Shown: positions 8,068 to 16,374 of the stretch, piece by piece
How positions within the stretch are numbered: position 1 is the first letter of the stretch
Layout: each line of letters begins with the position of its first letter
Assembly (NCBI GenBank): GCA_963704995.1
Contig: CAVPIM010000017.1
Span: forward strand, 62,001 to 126,000
Source: RYN-230 sp963704995
GTDB taxonomy: Bacteria; Actinomycetota; Actinomycetes; Streptosporangiales; Streptosporangiaceae
Length of the DNA stretch: 64,000 nt
Reading direction: 5' to 3'
The notes under the pieces: generated by a model
Seen by the model: the letters and a program-made list of their open reading frames with translations, nothing else
Database searches by the model: none
Told to the model about the DNA's origin: nothing
Position numbers and translations under genes: made by a program

Positions 8068-9171
8068 ATGACCGCGGACCCGGGCCTGACCGTGCGCGAG
8101 GTGGCCGTCCGGGCCGTGGTGGTCCCGTTCCGCAGGCCCCTGGCCACCAGGGTGGGGCACTTCGCTCAGTGGCCGCTGCTGCTCATCGACGTCACCACGG
8201 AGCAGGGCATCACCGGCCGCTCCTACCTGGCGCCGTACCTGGCCGGCGCCGCGGCCGGGCTGCGCACCGTCCTCGGCGAGCTGGGCGAGGGCCTGCGGGG
8301 CCAGCCGGCCGCGCCCGGGCAGGCGTTCGCCGCGGCCCGGGGCTGGTTCGCGCTGGCCGGCTACCAGGGCCTGGCCCTGGCTGCGGTGGCCGGCCTGGAC
8401 ATGGCGCTGTGGGATGCCCTGGCCAAGGCGGCCGGCCTGCCGCTGGCCCGGCTCCTGGGCGGCACCCTGGAACCCGTCCCCGCCTACAACAGCAACGGCC
8501 TGGGCCTCATCCCGCCCGCCGCCGTCGCGGGCGAGGCACTCGAACTGCTGGCCGAGGGCGGGTTCACCGCGCTGAAGGTCCGGGTCGGGCGGGACAGTGC
8601 CGCGGCCGACCTCGACGCGGTCCGGCGGGTCCGGGCCGCGGTCGGCGACGGCGTGACCCTGGTCGCCGACTACAACCAGGGACTCGCCCTCGGCGACGCC
8701 CTGGAACGCTGCCGCGCGCTCGACGACGAGGGCCTGACCTGGATCGAGGAACCGCTGCGCTACGACGACCTGGACGGCCACGCCCGGATCGCCCGCGCCA
8801 TCACCACCCCGGTCATGCTGGGCGAGAACTTCTACGGCCCGCGGGCTATGCACGACGCCATCCGGGCGCAGGCCTGTGACCTGGTCATGCCGGACCTGAT
8901 GCGGATCGGCGGCGTCACCGGCTGGCTGCAGGCTGCCGCCGTCGCCGACGTGGCCGGCCTGCCCATGTCCTCCCACCTGTACCCGGAGGTCAGCGGGCAC
9001 CTGCTGCGGGTCACCCCGACCCGGCACTGGCTGGAGTGGCAGGACTGGGCCAACCCGGTGCTGGCCCGGCCCTTCGAGGTCCGGGACGGGACCCTGCTCG
9101 TGCCTGATGTCCCCGGGAACGGCCTGGAATGGGACGAGGAGGCCGTCACCCATTACCTTTACTCAAACTGA
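8068..9171 (+). CDS. Enolase-superfamily enzyme (mandelate racemase/muconate lactonizing type)
   Basis: A 367-residue TIM-barrel enzyme with N-terminal capping domain. Metal-binding carboxylates are D201 and N203 in VADYNQG, E227/E228 in WIEEPL and E253 in LGENF. H303 in SSHLYPE and E323 in WLEWQDW match the mandelate-racemase histidine and glutamate. The first lysine of the KxK motif is kept, but the second is Arg (LKVRVG, K170 and R172), so chemistry from that face may differ from true racemases. The start at ATG 8068 follows an AAGGGGGG ribosome-binding site; an upstream in-frame ATG adds ten residues. It is convergent with the cyclase gene and belongs to a catabolic cluster. Confidence 0.85.
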   Translation: MTADPGLTVREVAVRAVVVPFRRPLATRVGHFAQWPLLLIDVTTEQGITGRSYLAPYLAGAAAGLRTVLGELGEGLRGQPAAPGQAFAAARGWFALAGYQGLALAAVAGLDMALWDALAKAAGLPLARLLGGTLEPVPAYNSNGLGLIPPAAVAGEALELLAEGGFTALKVRVGRDSAAADLDAVRRVRAAVGDGVTLVADYNQGLALGDALERCRALDDEGLTWIEEPLRYDDLDGHARIARAITTPVMLGENFYGPRAMHDAIRAQACDLVMPDLMRIGGVTGWLQAAAVADVAGLPMSSHLYPEVSGHLLRVTPTRHWLEWQDWANPVLARPFEVRDGTLLVPDVPGNGLEWDEEAVTHYLYSN

Positions 9172-9172
9172 C

Positions 9173-9193
9173 CGGCCCGGCCAGGCTGGGCCG
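9173..9193. terminator. Bidirectional hairpin between convergent genes
   Basis: CGGCCC (9173-9178) pairs with GGGCCG (9188-9193) around a nine-base loop. It fills the 23-base gap between the two convergent stop codons, so it can serve both transcripts. No U-tract is visible. Confidence 0.5.
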
Positions 9194-9194
9194 C

Positions 9195-10109
9195 TTACCC
9201 GGGCAGCCGGGCGAATGCGCGCACCGGGACGGTGCCGAATCCCTCGATGCGCAGCGGCGCGGCGGTGAACCAGGCACCGGCGGCCGGCAGCTGCCCGAGC
9301 CCGGTCAGGTGCTCGATCACGGGAATCCCGGCCGCGAGGAGCAGCGAATGCGCCGGACGCCGCCCGTCGGCGGTGTCGTCGATGTTGGCCGCGTCGATGC
9401 CGACGAGGGCGGGCTGCTGCCCGGCCAGCCAGGCGGCCCCGGCCTCGGTGAGGAAGTGCGCGTCCCGCGCGTAGGCCGGCGAGCCGAACCTGGCGTCGTC
9501 GCCGGTGTGCAGCAGCACCGCGGTCCCGCGCACCTCGAGCGCGGCCAGCGCGCCGACGTCGATGCCGCGCTGCCGCATTCCCGTCACCCGGACCACCACG
9601 GCCGGCAGGTCAGCGGTCCGTTCCAGCGGCATCGCGGCCAGGTCGGCGCCGCCGGCGTAGCGGTGGTAGGGCGAGTCGAGGTACGTCCCGGTGTTGCCCA
9701 CCAGGCTGATCCGGCCGATCGCGAACTCGGTGCCGGGGGAGTAGTGACCGCGCGAGGCTTCCCGGGTCAGGTGCGGGGTGATCTCCGGCCCGGGCAGCCC
9801 GGGGTAGGTGATCATCCCGGCCCGGATCACGTGGCTGAGCTCGACCAGCGCCCCGCCCCGGGCCTCCGGGCCGCCGGCCCGATCCGAGGGGCCGCCCCGG
9901 GTGCCCTTGTGCGGCTCGGCGAAGACCTCGACGTTGCTCAGCTCGACGGACTCGGTCATCAGCAGGCCGAGTGAGGCCACGAAGAGCGCGGCGATCGCGT
10001 CCTGGCCGGTGCCGGGATCCGGGACGTCCACCCGGAAACCCTGGGCGGTCAGCCCGCCGCCGTTGGCGAACGTCACACGGGCGTCGAAGGACGCCCGGTA
10101 CTCAGTCAC
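9195..10109 (-). CDS. Cyclase-family (kynurenine formamidase-like) hydrolase with N-terminal extension
   Basis: A 304-residue protein. Residues 90-304 are a cyclase/formamidase-like domain starting ELSHVIRAGMITYPGLPG. The family metal motif HxGTHxDxP appears as NTGTYLDSP (139-147), so both motif histidines are replaced (Asn and Tyr); H149 remains nearby. Residues 1-75 form an unrelated small domain (MTEYRASFDARVTFANGGG... to AEPHKG) joined by a Gly-rich linker. The reaction could be ring opening or amide hydrolysis, but the changed metal site makes this uncertain. Its start overlaps the end of the F420 oxidoreductase gene by eight bases, so they form an operon. Confidence 0.75.
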   Translation of the reverse strand: MTEYRASFDARVTFANGGGLTAQGFRVDVPDPGTGQDAIAALFVASLGLLMTESVELSNVEVFAEPHKGTRGGPSDRAGGPEARGGALVELSHVIRAGMITYPGLPGPEITPHLTREASRGHYSPGTEFAIGRISLVGNTGTYLDSPYHRYAGGADLAAMPLERTADLPAVVVRVTGMRQRGIDVGALAALEVRGTAVLLHTGDDARFGSPAYARDAHFLTEAGAAWLAGQQPALVGIDAANIDDTADGRRPAHSLLLAAGIPVIEHLTGLGQLPAAGAWFTAAPLRIEGFGTVPVRAFARLPG

Positions 10110-10962
10110 GGGGAAGCCCCACCCGCGCGGCGAACGCCGACATCTCCCCGCGCTGCTCGGCCAGGTCCGGCGACGCGGCCGGCACGACCACCCTGGTCAC
10201 GCCCTGGCTGGCCAGGACCTCGGCGTCCGCTGCGGACATGCCCATCGACTCCCAGCGGGTGTACTCCAGCGCGGCCGGGTCGCGGCCCGCCTCGCGGGCG
10301 GTCTCCCGCATGAGTTCCACCTGGCTGGCGCGCTCAGCGTGGCTGATCCCGCCACCGGGAAAGTACCCGTCGCCCCGCTGGCCGGCCCGCCGGGCCGCGG
10401 CGCGGCTGGACCCGCCCACGTGCACCGGGAGGGTGCCCGCGCCGAGGGGCTTGGGGAAGCTGGTCAGGCTGGTGAAGGAGAAGAACTCGCCCTCGAAGCT
10501 GACACCCTCCGCGCCACCCGCCCACAGCAGGCGGAGCACGTCGATGGCCTCGTCCGCCCGGCGCCCCCGGGTGGCGAAATCCACGCCGACGGCCTCCGCC
10601 TCCCCGGGCAGCACGCCGAGCCCGACGGTCAGCAGGCGCATCCGGCCCCCGGACAGCACGTCGATGGTGGCCAGCTCCTTGGCCAGCACCACCGGGTGGC
10701 GGAACGGCAGCAGCAAGACCCCGGTGCCGAGCAGGATCCGCCGGGTCGAGGCCGCCACGAAGCTCAGCGTGGCGAGCGGGTCGGCCAGCGGCAGGTCGGG
10801 CGGGACCGGGTGCGTGCCCAGCGTCGCGCCGGGATACAGCGCGATGTGCTCAGGCACGTAGAAGGACTCGAAGCCGCACTCCTCCGCGTGCCTGGCCACA
10901 GCGGCGATCCGGTCAGGGTCGGCACCCAGGTAGGCCGTGTTGTAGATGATCCCGAACTTCAC
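10102..10962 (-). CDS. LLM-class F420-dependent oxidoreductase
   Basis: A 286-residue luciferase-like (LLM) TIM-barrel enzyme. It has the typical start KFGIIYNTAYLG, the motif FESFYVPEHIAL, the repeat region LLGTGVLLLPFRHPVVLAKE and the cofactor-binding GGRMRLLTVGLG. Actinobacterial members with this TIGR03619-like layout use coenzyme F420; FMN is the alternative. The GTG start at 10962 has GAGAGGG upstream. It is the first gene of a two-gene operon with the cyclase, and a perfect 14-bp palindrome lies 86 bases upstream. Confidence 0.85.
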   Translation of the reverse strand: MKFGIIYNTAYLGADPDRIAAVARHAEECGFESFYVPEHIALYPGATLGTHPVPPDLPLADPLATLSFVAASTRRILLGTGVLLLPFRHPVVLAKELATIDVLSGGRMRLLTVGLGVLPGEAEAVGVDFATRGRRADEAIDVLRLLWAGGAEGVSFEGEFFSFTSLTSFPKPLGAGTLPVHVGGSSRAAARRAGQRGDGYFPGGGISHAERASQVELMRETAREAGRDPAALEYTRWESMGMSAADAEVLASQGVTRVVVPAASPDLAEQRGEMSAFAARVGLPRD

Positions 10963-11047
10963 GGCGCCCTCTCGGTTGACGTCGAGGTCCCGGCCGCAGG
11001 CCGGGAGCGGCCGGCCGTGTGCCTGCCCGCGGTGAAAACCTAACGCC

Positions 11048-11061
11048 CGTACCGCGGTACG
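11048..11061. promoter_or_regulatory. Perfect 14-bp palindrome CGTACCGCGGTACG
   Basis: Located between the IclR gene and the F420 oxidoreductase gene, 86 bases upstream of the latter's start. A perfect seven-base-arm palindrome in this position is a likely operator for the oxidoreductase-cyclase operon. The protein that binds it is unknown; the local IclR regulator is one candidate, though the sequence differs from its putative site at 11900. Confidence 0.45.
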
Positions 11062-11084
11062 CCGCCAGTCAGGCAGGCGCGCCA

Positions 11085-11882
11085 TCAGGGCAGGTGCTGC
11101 GGGTCGGCCGCGGCCGAGACGGCGCGCGACACGGCCCGCGCGACCGCCACGACGGCGGGCCGGACCGCGGCCGGGTCCAGCCGTTCGGACCGGGTGACCA
11201 CGGACAGCGCGGCCACGATCCCGTGCCGCTGGTCGGTGATCGGGCAGGCTACCGACGTCATCGGCTCGGGATGCCGCCGCGACGCCACGGCCACCCCGTC
11301 CCGCCGGATCGCGGCCAGCTGGGCCCGCAGCTCGCGCCCGGACAGCGCGATGTGCTCCGGCTCCAGCATCAGGTCGCCGGCCAGGGCCTCGTCCTGGACC
11401 GGCGCGGGCGCGTGGGCCAGCAGGATGAGCCCGACGCCGGTGGAGTGCAGCGGCATCCGGCCTCCGACCCGGTACAGCACCCGGCCCGCGCCGTGCGCGG
11501 ACAGCCGCTCGACCAGGACGGCCTGCTGCCCGTCGCGCACGGCCAGCAGCACATGCTGGCCGGTGGCCTGGTGCAGGTCCTCCAGGTAGGGCAGCGCGGC
11601 GGCTCTCAGCCCGTGACCGCGCGGCGCGAGCGACGCGACCTCCAGCAGCCGCAGCCCGATCACGTAGCTGCCGTCCCCGGTGCGCTCCAGGGCGCCCCAG
11701 GCGACGAGCTTGCGGGCGATCCGCAGTGCGGTGGGCTTGGGCAGCCCGGCCCGGAGGCTCAGCGACGTCAGGGACAGCGAGCGATGCGCGGGGCCGAACG
11801 AGCCGAGCATCCGGAACGCACGGTCCAGGACCGGCTCGCCCTGCGCGGGGCGCCCTCCGCGGGCCCGGCTGCGGCCGTCCAT
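11085..11882 (-). CDS. IclR-family transcriptional regulator
   Basis: A 265-residue regulator with an N-terminal winged helix (about residues 15-75: VLDRAFRMLGSFGPAHRSLS, then AGLPKPTALRIARKLVAWG) and a C-terminal effector domain (about 90-250) in which VACPITDQRHGIVAALSVV is the typical core. IclR proteins commonly control aromatic and other catabolic genes. The start at ATG 11882 is preferred over 11906 because GGGGAGGGAG lies just upstream, and because the longer version would put the putative operator at 11900-11916 partly inside the coding region. It is divergent from the flavin monooxygenase gene and is the likely local controller. Confidence 0.9.
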   Translation of the reverse strand: MDGRSRARGGRPAQGEPVLDRAFRMLGSFGPAHRSLSLTSLSLRAGLPKPTALRIARKLVAWGALERTGDGSYVIGLRLLEVASLAPRGHGLRAAALPYLEDLHQATGQHVLLAVRDGQQAVLVERLSAHGAGRVLYRVGGRMPLHSTGVGLILLAHAPAPVQDEALAGDLMLEPEHIALSGRELRAQLAAIRRDGVAVASRRHPEPMTSVACPITDQRHGIVAALSVVTRSERLDPAAVRPAVVAVARAVSRAVSAAADPQHLP

Positions 11883-11899
11883 GGCTCCCTCCCCGGCTT

Positions 11900-11916
11900 G
11901 TTCCAATCAATGAAAC
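11900..11916. promoter_or_regulatory. Imperfect 17-bp palindrome, candidate IclR operator
   Basis: GTTCCAATCAATGAAAC has 12 of 16 paired positions matching its own reverse complement. It sits in the 68-base space between divergent iclR and monooxygenase starts. Size and symmetry fit IclR-family operators, so dual control of both genes is inferred. Confidence 0.5.
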
Positions 11917-11950
11917 CACCGATATACAGCCGGGCTGCTGGTGACCGACC

Positions 11951-13555
11951 ATGCCTCTCGTGGGTAAGCCGGGCAGTACGCGCGGCCGGGAGACGCCGGT
12001 CCTGGTGGCCGGGGGCGGTCCGGCCGGGCTGGCCGCGGCCGCGGAACTGGCCAGCCGCGGCGTGCCCTGCGTGGTGATCGAGCCCCGGACCCGGGTGTCG
12101 CACCGCCGGCCGCGGGCCAAGACCACCAGCGTGCGGACCATGGAGCACCTGCGCCGCTGGGGGATCGCGGGCGCGCTGCGCGCCGCCGCGCCGCTGCCGG
12201 TCGCCTGGTCGCAGCGGGTCACGTTCTGCGAGTCGTTGCGCGGATCCCGCATCACCGATTTCGACGGTGCGTTCGGGCTGGTCACCGGCCGGGATCAGCG
12301 GTTCGCCGAAGCGGGCCAGCAGGTCCCGCAGCCGGTCGTCGAAGACGTGCTGCGCGCGCACGCCCGGGCGCAGCCCGGCGTGGACCTGCGCCTCGGACAC
12401 GCCGTGACCGGCCTGGCCCAGCAGGATGACGAGGTCACGGTCGCGGTGCGCGACGAGCACGGCTCGGCTTACCAGATCACCGCCGGCTACGTGATCGGCT
12501 GCGACGGCGCCGCCGGGGTCATCCGGGACCAGATCGGGGCGAGCTGGTCGGGGCACTCCGACCCCCGGCCCAACTTCAACGTGGTGCTCCGCGCCCCGTC
12601 GCTGGACACGCACCTCGGCCCGGCCGTGCAGTACTGGGTGCTCGGCGCGGCCGTCCCCGGGGTGATCGGCCGCCTGGACCTGCACGGGACGTGGTGGGCG
12701 ATCCTGCCCGGAATAGACGCCGGGTACGGCACCGCCCACGCCGCGGACCTGATCACCGGCCTGGTGGGCGGCCCCGTGCCGCATGAGGTACTGGCGTCGG
12801 ACCCGTGGACGGCCCGGATGCTGGTGGCGGACCGGTTCGCCGACCGGAGGGTGTTCCTGGCCGGGGAGAGCGCGCACGTGAACCCGCCCTGGGGCGGCCA
12901 CGGCTTCAACACGTCGGTCGGCGACGCGGTCAACGTGGCCTGGAAGATCGCGGCCGTCGAGCAGGGCTGGGCGCCTGCCGGGCTGCTCGGCAGCTATGAG
13001 CCGGAGCGCCGCGGCGTCATCGAGCAGACCGTGGCCAGCGCGGCGGCCAACATGCGCGCCCTGGCCCGGGACCTGTCCTGCGACGCGCAGGCCATCCAGG
13101 CCGCGAAACGGTCGGAGTTCCACAGCCTCGGGCTGGTGCTGGGGTACTCCTACGCGGGCTCGCCGGTCATCCAGCCAGGCACCGGGCCGGCCAGCCCGGC
13201 CACCCCGGGCGGGGACGTGAGCAGCTACACGCCGCAGGCCCGGCCGGGCGCGCGGCTGCCGCACGCCTGGCTGCCCGACGGGTCGTCGCTGTATGACCGG
13301 CTGGGAGCGGGGTTCACCCTGCTGGGCCCGGCCGGGGACGAGGACCCGGGAGTGGCGGCGCTGCAGGACCGGGCCCGGCGCCAGGGGATCCCGCTGACCC
13401 TGCTCCCGGCCCCGCGCGATTACCCGTGGCGCGGGGAGTTCCTGCTCGTCCGGCCAGACCAGCACATCGCCTGGCGGGCGGGGCAGGCCGCAGAGATCGA
13501 CCTCGATCTCGTCACCGGCCGCCCGGCCCGCACGCCAACGGAGGAGACAGTGTGA
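11951..13555 (+). CDS. FAD-dependent aromatic monooxygenase (class A)
   Basis: A 534-residue flavoprotein hydroxylase. The FAD-binding GxGxxG is GGGPAG (21-26). The DG motif is GCDGAAG (184-190). The second FAD motif is AGESAHVNPPWGGHGFN (304-320), the GDAAH-type site. A C-terminal thioredoxin-like domain of about 130 residues follows. These enzymes (MhpA, PheA/TfdB and PgaE relatives) hydroxylate phenols or polycyclic aromatics using NAD(P)H and O2. It opens a plus-strand operon; its stop overlaps the GTG of the amidohydrolase gene. The substrate is probably aromatic or heteroaromatic. Confidence 0.9.
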   Translation: MPLVGKPGSTRGRETPVLVAGGGPAGLAAAAELASRGVPCVVIEPRTRVSHRRPRAKTTSVRTMEHLRRWGIAGALRAAAPLPVAWSQRVTFCESLRGSRITDFDGAFGLVTGRDQRFAEAGQQVPQPVVEDVLRAHARAQPGVDLRLGHAVTGLAQQDDEVTVAVRDEHGSAYQITAGYVIGCDGAAGVIRDQIGASWSGHSDPRPNFNVVLRAPSLDTHLGPAVQYWVLGAAVPGVIGRLDLHGTWWAILPGIDAGYGTAHAADLITGLVGGPVPHEVLASDPWTARMLVADRFADRRVFLAGESAHVNPPWGGHGFNTSVGDAVNVAWKIAAVEQGWAPAGLLGSYEPERRGVIEQTVASAAANMRALARDLSCDAQAIQAAKRSEFHSLGLVLGYSYAGSPVIQPGTGPASPATPGGDVSSYTPQARPGARLPHAWLPDGSSLYDRLGAGFTLLGPAGDEDPGVAALQDRARRQGIPLTLLPAPRDYPWRGEFLLVRPDQHIAWRAGQAAEIDLDLVTGRPARTPTEETV

Positions 13556-14646
13556 GCAACACCGGACCAGGAACGGGCGAGACGATCGCGGTCACGAACG
13601 TGCGCGTGTTCGACGGGCAGGGGTTGCGCCCGCCCGCGACGGTCGTCATCGACGGGGACCGGATCGGCACGGACCCCGCGGGTGCCTGGGTCATCGACGG
13701 GGCCGGGGGCGTGCTGCTGCCCGGGCTCATCGACGCGCACGTCCACGTGCGCGACCGGGACACCCTGGGACGGCTCGCCGGGTTCGGCGTGACCACCGTG
13801 CTCGACATGGCGGGCGCCCCGCCCGCCCTGGTGGACTCGCTGCGCGCGGTTCCCGGCCTGGCCGGCCTGCTCAGTGCGGGCACGCCGGCCATCGCGCCCG
13901 GCAGCCTGCACGCGAGTTTCCCGGTCATCGGCGGGCGCGGGCTGGTCCAGGGCCCGGAGCAGGCGGAGCAGTTCGTGGCGGACCGGGTGGCCGAGGGCTC
14001 GGACTACATCAAGATCGTCATAGGCAGCCCGGGCGCCGATCACGACCAGGCCACGGTGGACGCGCTCGTAGCGGCCGCACACCAGCATGGCAAACGGGCC
14101 GTGGCGCACGCGTCGTCCTTCGCCGCGGTGGCGAAGGCGCAGCACGCCGGGGTGGACGTGCTCACCCATGTGCCGCTGGACCGGGCGCTGGACGAGGCGG
14201 CGGCGGAGCAGATGGCCGCCGACGGCCGGATCCTCATCCCCACGCTGACCATGATGGAGACCCTCGTCGCCCGGCTGGGCCGCCCGGGCGACGGCTACGC
14301 TGCGGCGCGGGACAGCGTGACGGCGGCCTACCGGGCCGGGGTACCGATCCTGGCCGGCACCGACGCCAATGCCGACAGCCCCGCCGCCGTCAGCTTCGGC
14401 GACAGCCTGCACCATGAGCTGGAACTGCTCGTGGCGGCCGGGCTGAGCGGTCCCGACGCGCTGCGGGCCGCGACGGAGCTGCCCGCGCGGTACTTCGGGC
14501 TGGGGGACCGGGGCGTGGCCGGGCCGGGGCGCCGGGCCGACCTGGTGCTGCTCGGCGGGGACCCGCTCCGCGACATCCGGGCGACCCGGTCGATCCGCCG
14601 TGTCTGGTGCGGCGGGATCGAGCGTGTTCCACTGACTCAAGGATGA
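13552..14646 (+). CDS. Amidohydrolase-family metal-dependent hydrolase
   Basis: A 364-residue imidazolonepropionase/prolidase-like amidohydrolase. The metal ligands are visible: HVH (63-65), K154 in YIKIVIG (the carbamylated-lysine position), H186 in AVAHAS, H206 in LTHVP and D271 in LAGTDANAD. The C-terminal strand is the usual GRRADLVLLGGDP. The start is the GTG overlapping the monooxygenase stop and preceded by GGAGGAG. In this operon it may open a ring amide, lactone or imide produced after hydroxylation. The substrate is not known. Confidence 0.85.
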   Translation: MSNTGPGTGETIAVTNVRVFDGQGLRPPATVVIDGDRIGTDPAGAWVIDGAGGVLLPGLIDAHVHVRDRDTLGRLAGFGVTTVLDMAGAPPALVDSLRAVPGLAGLLSAGTPAIAPGSLHASFPVIGGRGLVQGPEQAEQFVADRVAEGSDYIKIVIGSPGADHDQATVDALVAAAHQHGKRAVAHASSFAAVAKAQHAGVDVLTHVPLDRALDEAAAEQMAADGRILIPTLTMMETLVARLGRPGDGYAAARDSVTAAYRAGVPILAGTDANADSPAAVSFGDSLHHELELLVAAGLSGPDALRAATELPARYFGLGDRGVAGPGRRADLVLLGGDPLRDIRATRSIRRVWCGGIERVPLTQG

Positions 14647-14655
14647 GGAGGTCCC

Positions 14656-15579
14656 ATGAGCCTGCACGGACTGCTGTCGGTCACCATCGGCGTGCCCAAT
14701 CCCGGCGAGACCGGTGCGTACTACGCCGACTTCGGGCTTGCTCCCGAGGGTGACGGCTGGTACAGCACGGCGGACGCGGGGCGCCAGCTGCGGATCGTGC
14801 CCGCGCCCACGCGGCGGCTGGTCGAGATGCGGGTCGGCGTGGACGACCCGGACGACCTCACCCGCGCCGCGGCCAGCCTGGCGCGCCTCGGCGTGACCGC
14901 CAGCGTGAGCGGGCTGAGCCTCCAGGCGGCGGAGCCGGTGACCGGCACCCAGGTCTTCCTGGACGTCGCCCCGCGAATCCGGCAGAAGCCGGCCGCCGCG
15001 GAGCTCTACAACGGGCCTGGCCGGCTGGACCGGCCGGACCGCCGGGCCCCCGGGTTCTTCCGGCCGGGTCCCGTGCGGCCCCGCAAGCTCGGCCACGCCG
15101 TCCTGGGCAGCACCGACCATAACCGCTCGATGTCGTTCTTCACCGACGGCCTCGGGTTCAAGATCAGCGACCGGATAGCCGGGGTCGGCGCGTTCATGCG
15201 CTGCTCGACCGACCACCACAACGTGCTGGTGCTGGCCGCGCCGGTGAACTTCCTGCACCACACGTCCTGGCAGGTCAACGACGTCGACGACGTGGGCCGC
15301 GGCGCGTTCGCGATGCTCGAGGGGCGGCCGGAACGGCACGTCTGGGGGCTGGGGCGGCACTACGCGGGGTCGAACTTCTTCTGGTACCTCAAGGATCCGG
15401 CGGGCAACTTCTCCGAGTACTACTCCGATATGGACTGCATCGTGGACGACCAGCTGTGGACCCCGGAAGACCTCGAGGGAGCGCGCGGCCTGTTCGCCTG
15501 GGGACCGCCGCCGCCCCCGTCCTTCCTGCACCCCGAGGACCTCGCGGCCATGATGACCGGCGCCCACGCCCCCCGCTGA
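14656..15579 (+). CDS. Extradiol-type ring-cleavage dioxygenase (two VOC domains)
   Basis: A 307-residue protein of two vicinal-oxygen-chelate domains: residues 1-110 (non-catalytic) and 140-265 (catalytic). The likely iron ligands are H147 in LGHAVLGS, H201/H202 in FLHHTSW and E254 in NFSEYYSD. This is the type I catechol 2,3-dioxygenase pattern. The reaction expected is meta-cleavage of a dihydroxylated ring supplied by the upstream monooxygenase. It lies ten bases after the amidohydrolase gene with GAGGAGG upstream. The substrate is inferred as aromatic only from context. Confidence 0.85.
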   Translation: MSLHGLLSVTIGVPNPGETGAYYADFGLAPEGDGWYSTADAGRQLRIVPAPTRRLVEMRVGVDDPDDLTRAAASLARLGVTASVSGLSLQAAEPVTGTQVFLDVAPRIRQKPAAAELYNGPGRLDRPDRRAPGFFRPGPVRPRKLGHAVLGSTDHNRSMSFFTDGLGFKISDRIAGVGAFMRCSTDHHNVLVLAAPVNFLHHTSWQVNDVDDVGRGAFAMLEGRPERHVWGLGRHYAGSNFFWYLKDPAGNFSEYYSDMDCIVDDQLWTPEDLEGARGLFAWGPPPPPSFLHPEDLAAMMTGAHAPR

Positions 15580-15606
15580 CCAGGCTGGGGCCGTAGGCTT
15601 TCGGGC

Positions 15607-16065
15607 GTGATTGATCAGCGGCTTCAGGAACTGGGCATCGCGCTTCCGCCGGTGTTCCCGCCCGCAGGCAACTACCTCGGCTGCGTGGTGGACGACGGCC
15701 TCGTCTACGCCGGGGGCCACGGGCCCATCCACGGCGAGCATGTCATCCGCGGGAAGGTGGGCGGTGACCTCACGCTGGAGGAGGGACGGCAGGCGGCCCG
15801 GATGACGGCGCTCTCGATCCTCGCCACTCTCCGGGACGAGCTTGGTGACCTCGATCGCATCGCCCGGATCGTGAAGGTGTTCGGGATGGTCAACGTGGCC
15901 CCCGGCTTCAACCAGACCCCGGCGGTCATCGACGGCTGCTCCGACCTGCTCGTGGAGATCTTCGGCGAGGCGGGCCGCCACACCCGCAGCGCCGTCGGCC
16001 TCGCCGAGCTGCCCTTCGATATCGCCGTGGAGATCGAGCTGACCGCCCGGCTGCGGCCGGCCTGA
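15607..16065 (+). CDS. RidA-family enamine/imine deaminase-like protein
   Basis: A 152-residue RidA (YjgF/YER057c/UK114) protein. The key arginine is R127 in HTRSAVGLAELP, with E134 nearby. Family members hydrolyse reactive enamines/imines or act in degradation pathways of aromatics. The GTG at 15607 is seven bases after a TAGGCT -10-like hexamer (15594-15599), suggesting a leaderless transcript. This subfamily carries a longer N-terminal segment than E. coli RidA. It follows the dioxygenase gene by 27 bases and may complete the same pathway. Confidence 0.85.
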   Translation: MIDQRLQELGIALPPVFPPAGNYLGCVVDDGLVYAGGHGPIHGEHVIRGKVGGDLTLEEGRQAARMTALSILATLRDELGDLDRIARIVKVFGMVNVAPGFNQTPAVIDGCSDLLVEIFGEAGRHTRSAVGLAELPFDIAVEIELTARLRPA

Positions 16066-16108
16066 CCGCACGCTGCCGCGGTTTGCCGGGCTGCCTAGGC
16101 TGGCCCCC

Positions 16109-16368
16109 ATGCACCTGAGCCTGGCCGCCATCGTGGTCAACGAGTATGACCCCGCCATCGATTTCTTCGTCGGGACGCTGGGGTTCGAGCTCGTGGAGGA
16201 CTCGCCGTCGCCTTCTTCCTCCGGGTTGATGATTTCGATGAGGCGTACCGGCGGATGTCGTCGGCGGGGGTCAGGTTCGTGAAGCCGCCGCGGGCGGAGT
16301 CCTACGGGCAGGTGGCCGTGTTTCTCGACATCGCCGGCAATAGATGGGACCTGCTCGGCCCCGCGTGA
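16109..16368 (+). pseudogene. Glyoxalase/VOC-domain protein, internally deleted
   Basis: The first 34 codons read as a normal VOC protein start (MHLSLAAIVVNEYDPAIDFF, then VGTLGFELVEDSP). The last part reads, in a different frame, AFFLRVDDFDEAYRRMSSAG through VFLDIAGNRWDLLGPA and a stop. The middle 40-45 residues are missing and the frame is broken, so about 130 bases appear deleted near 16205-16212. Without that segment the fold cannot form. A TAGGCT -10-like element remains seven bases before the ATG. Confidence 0.8.
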
Positions 16369-16374
16369 CGGCCG

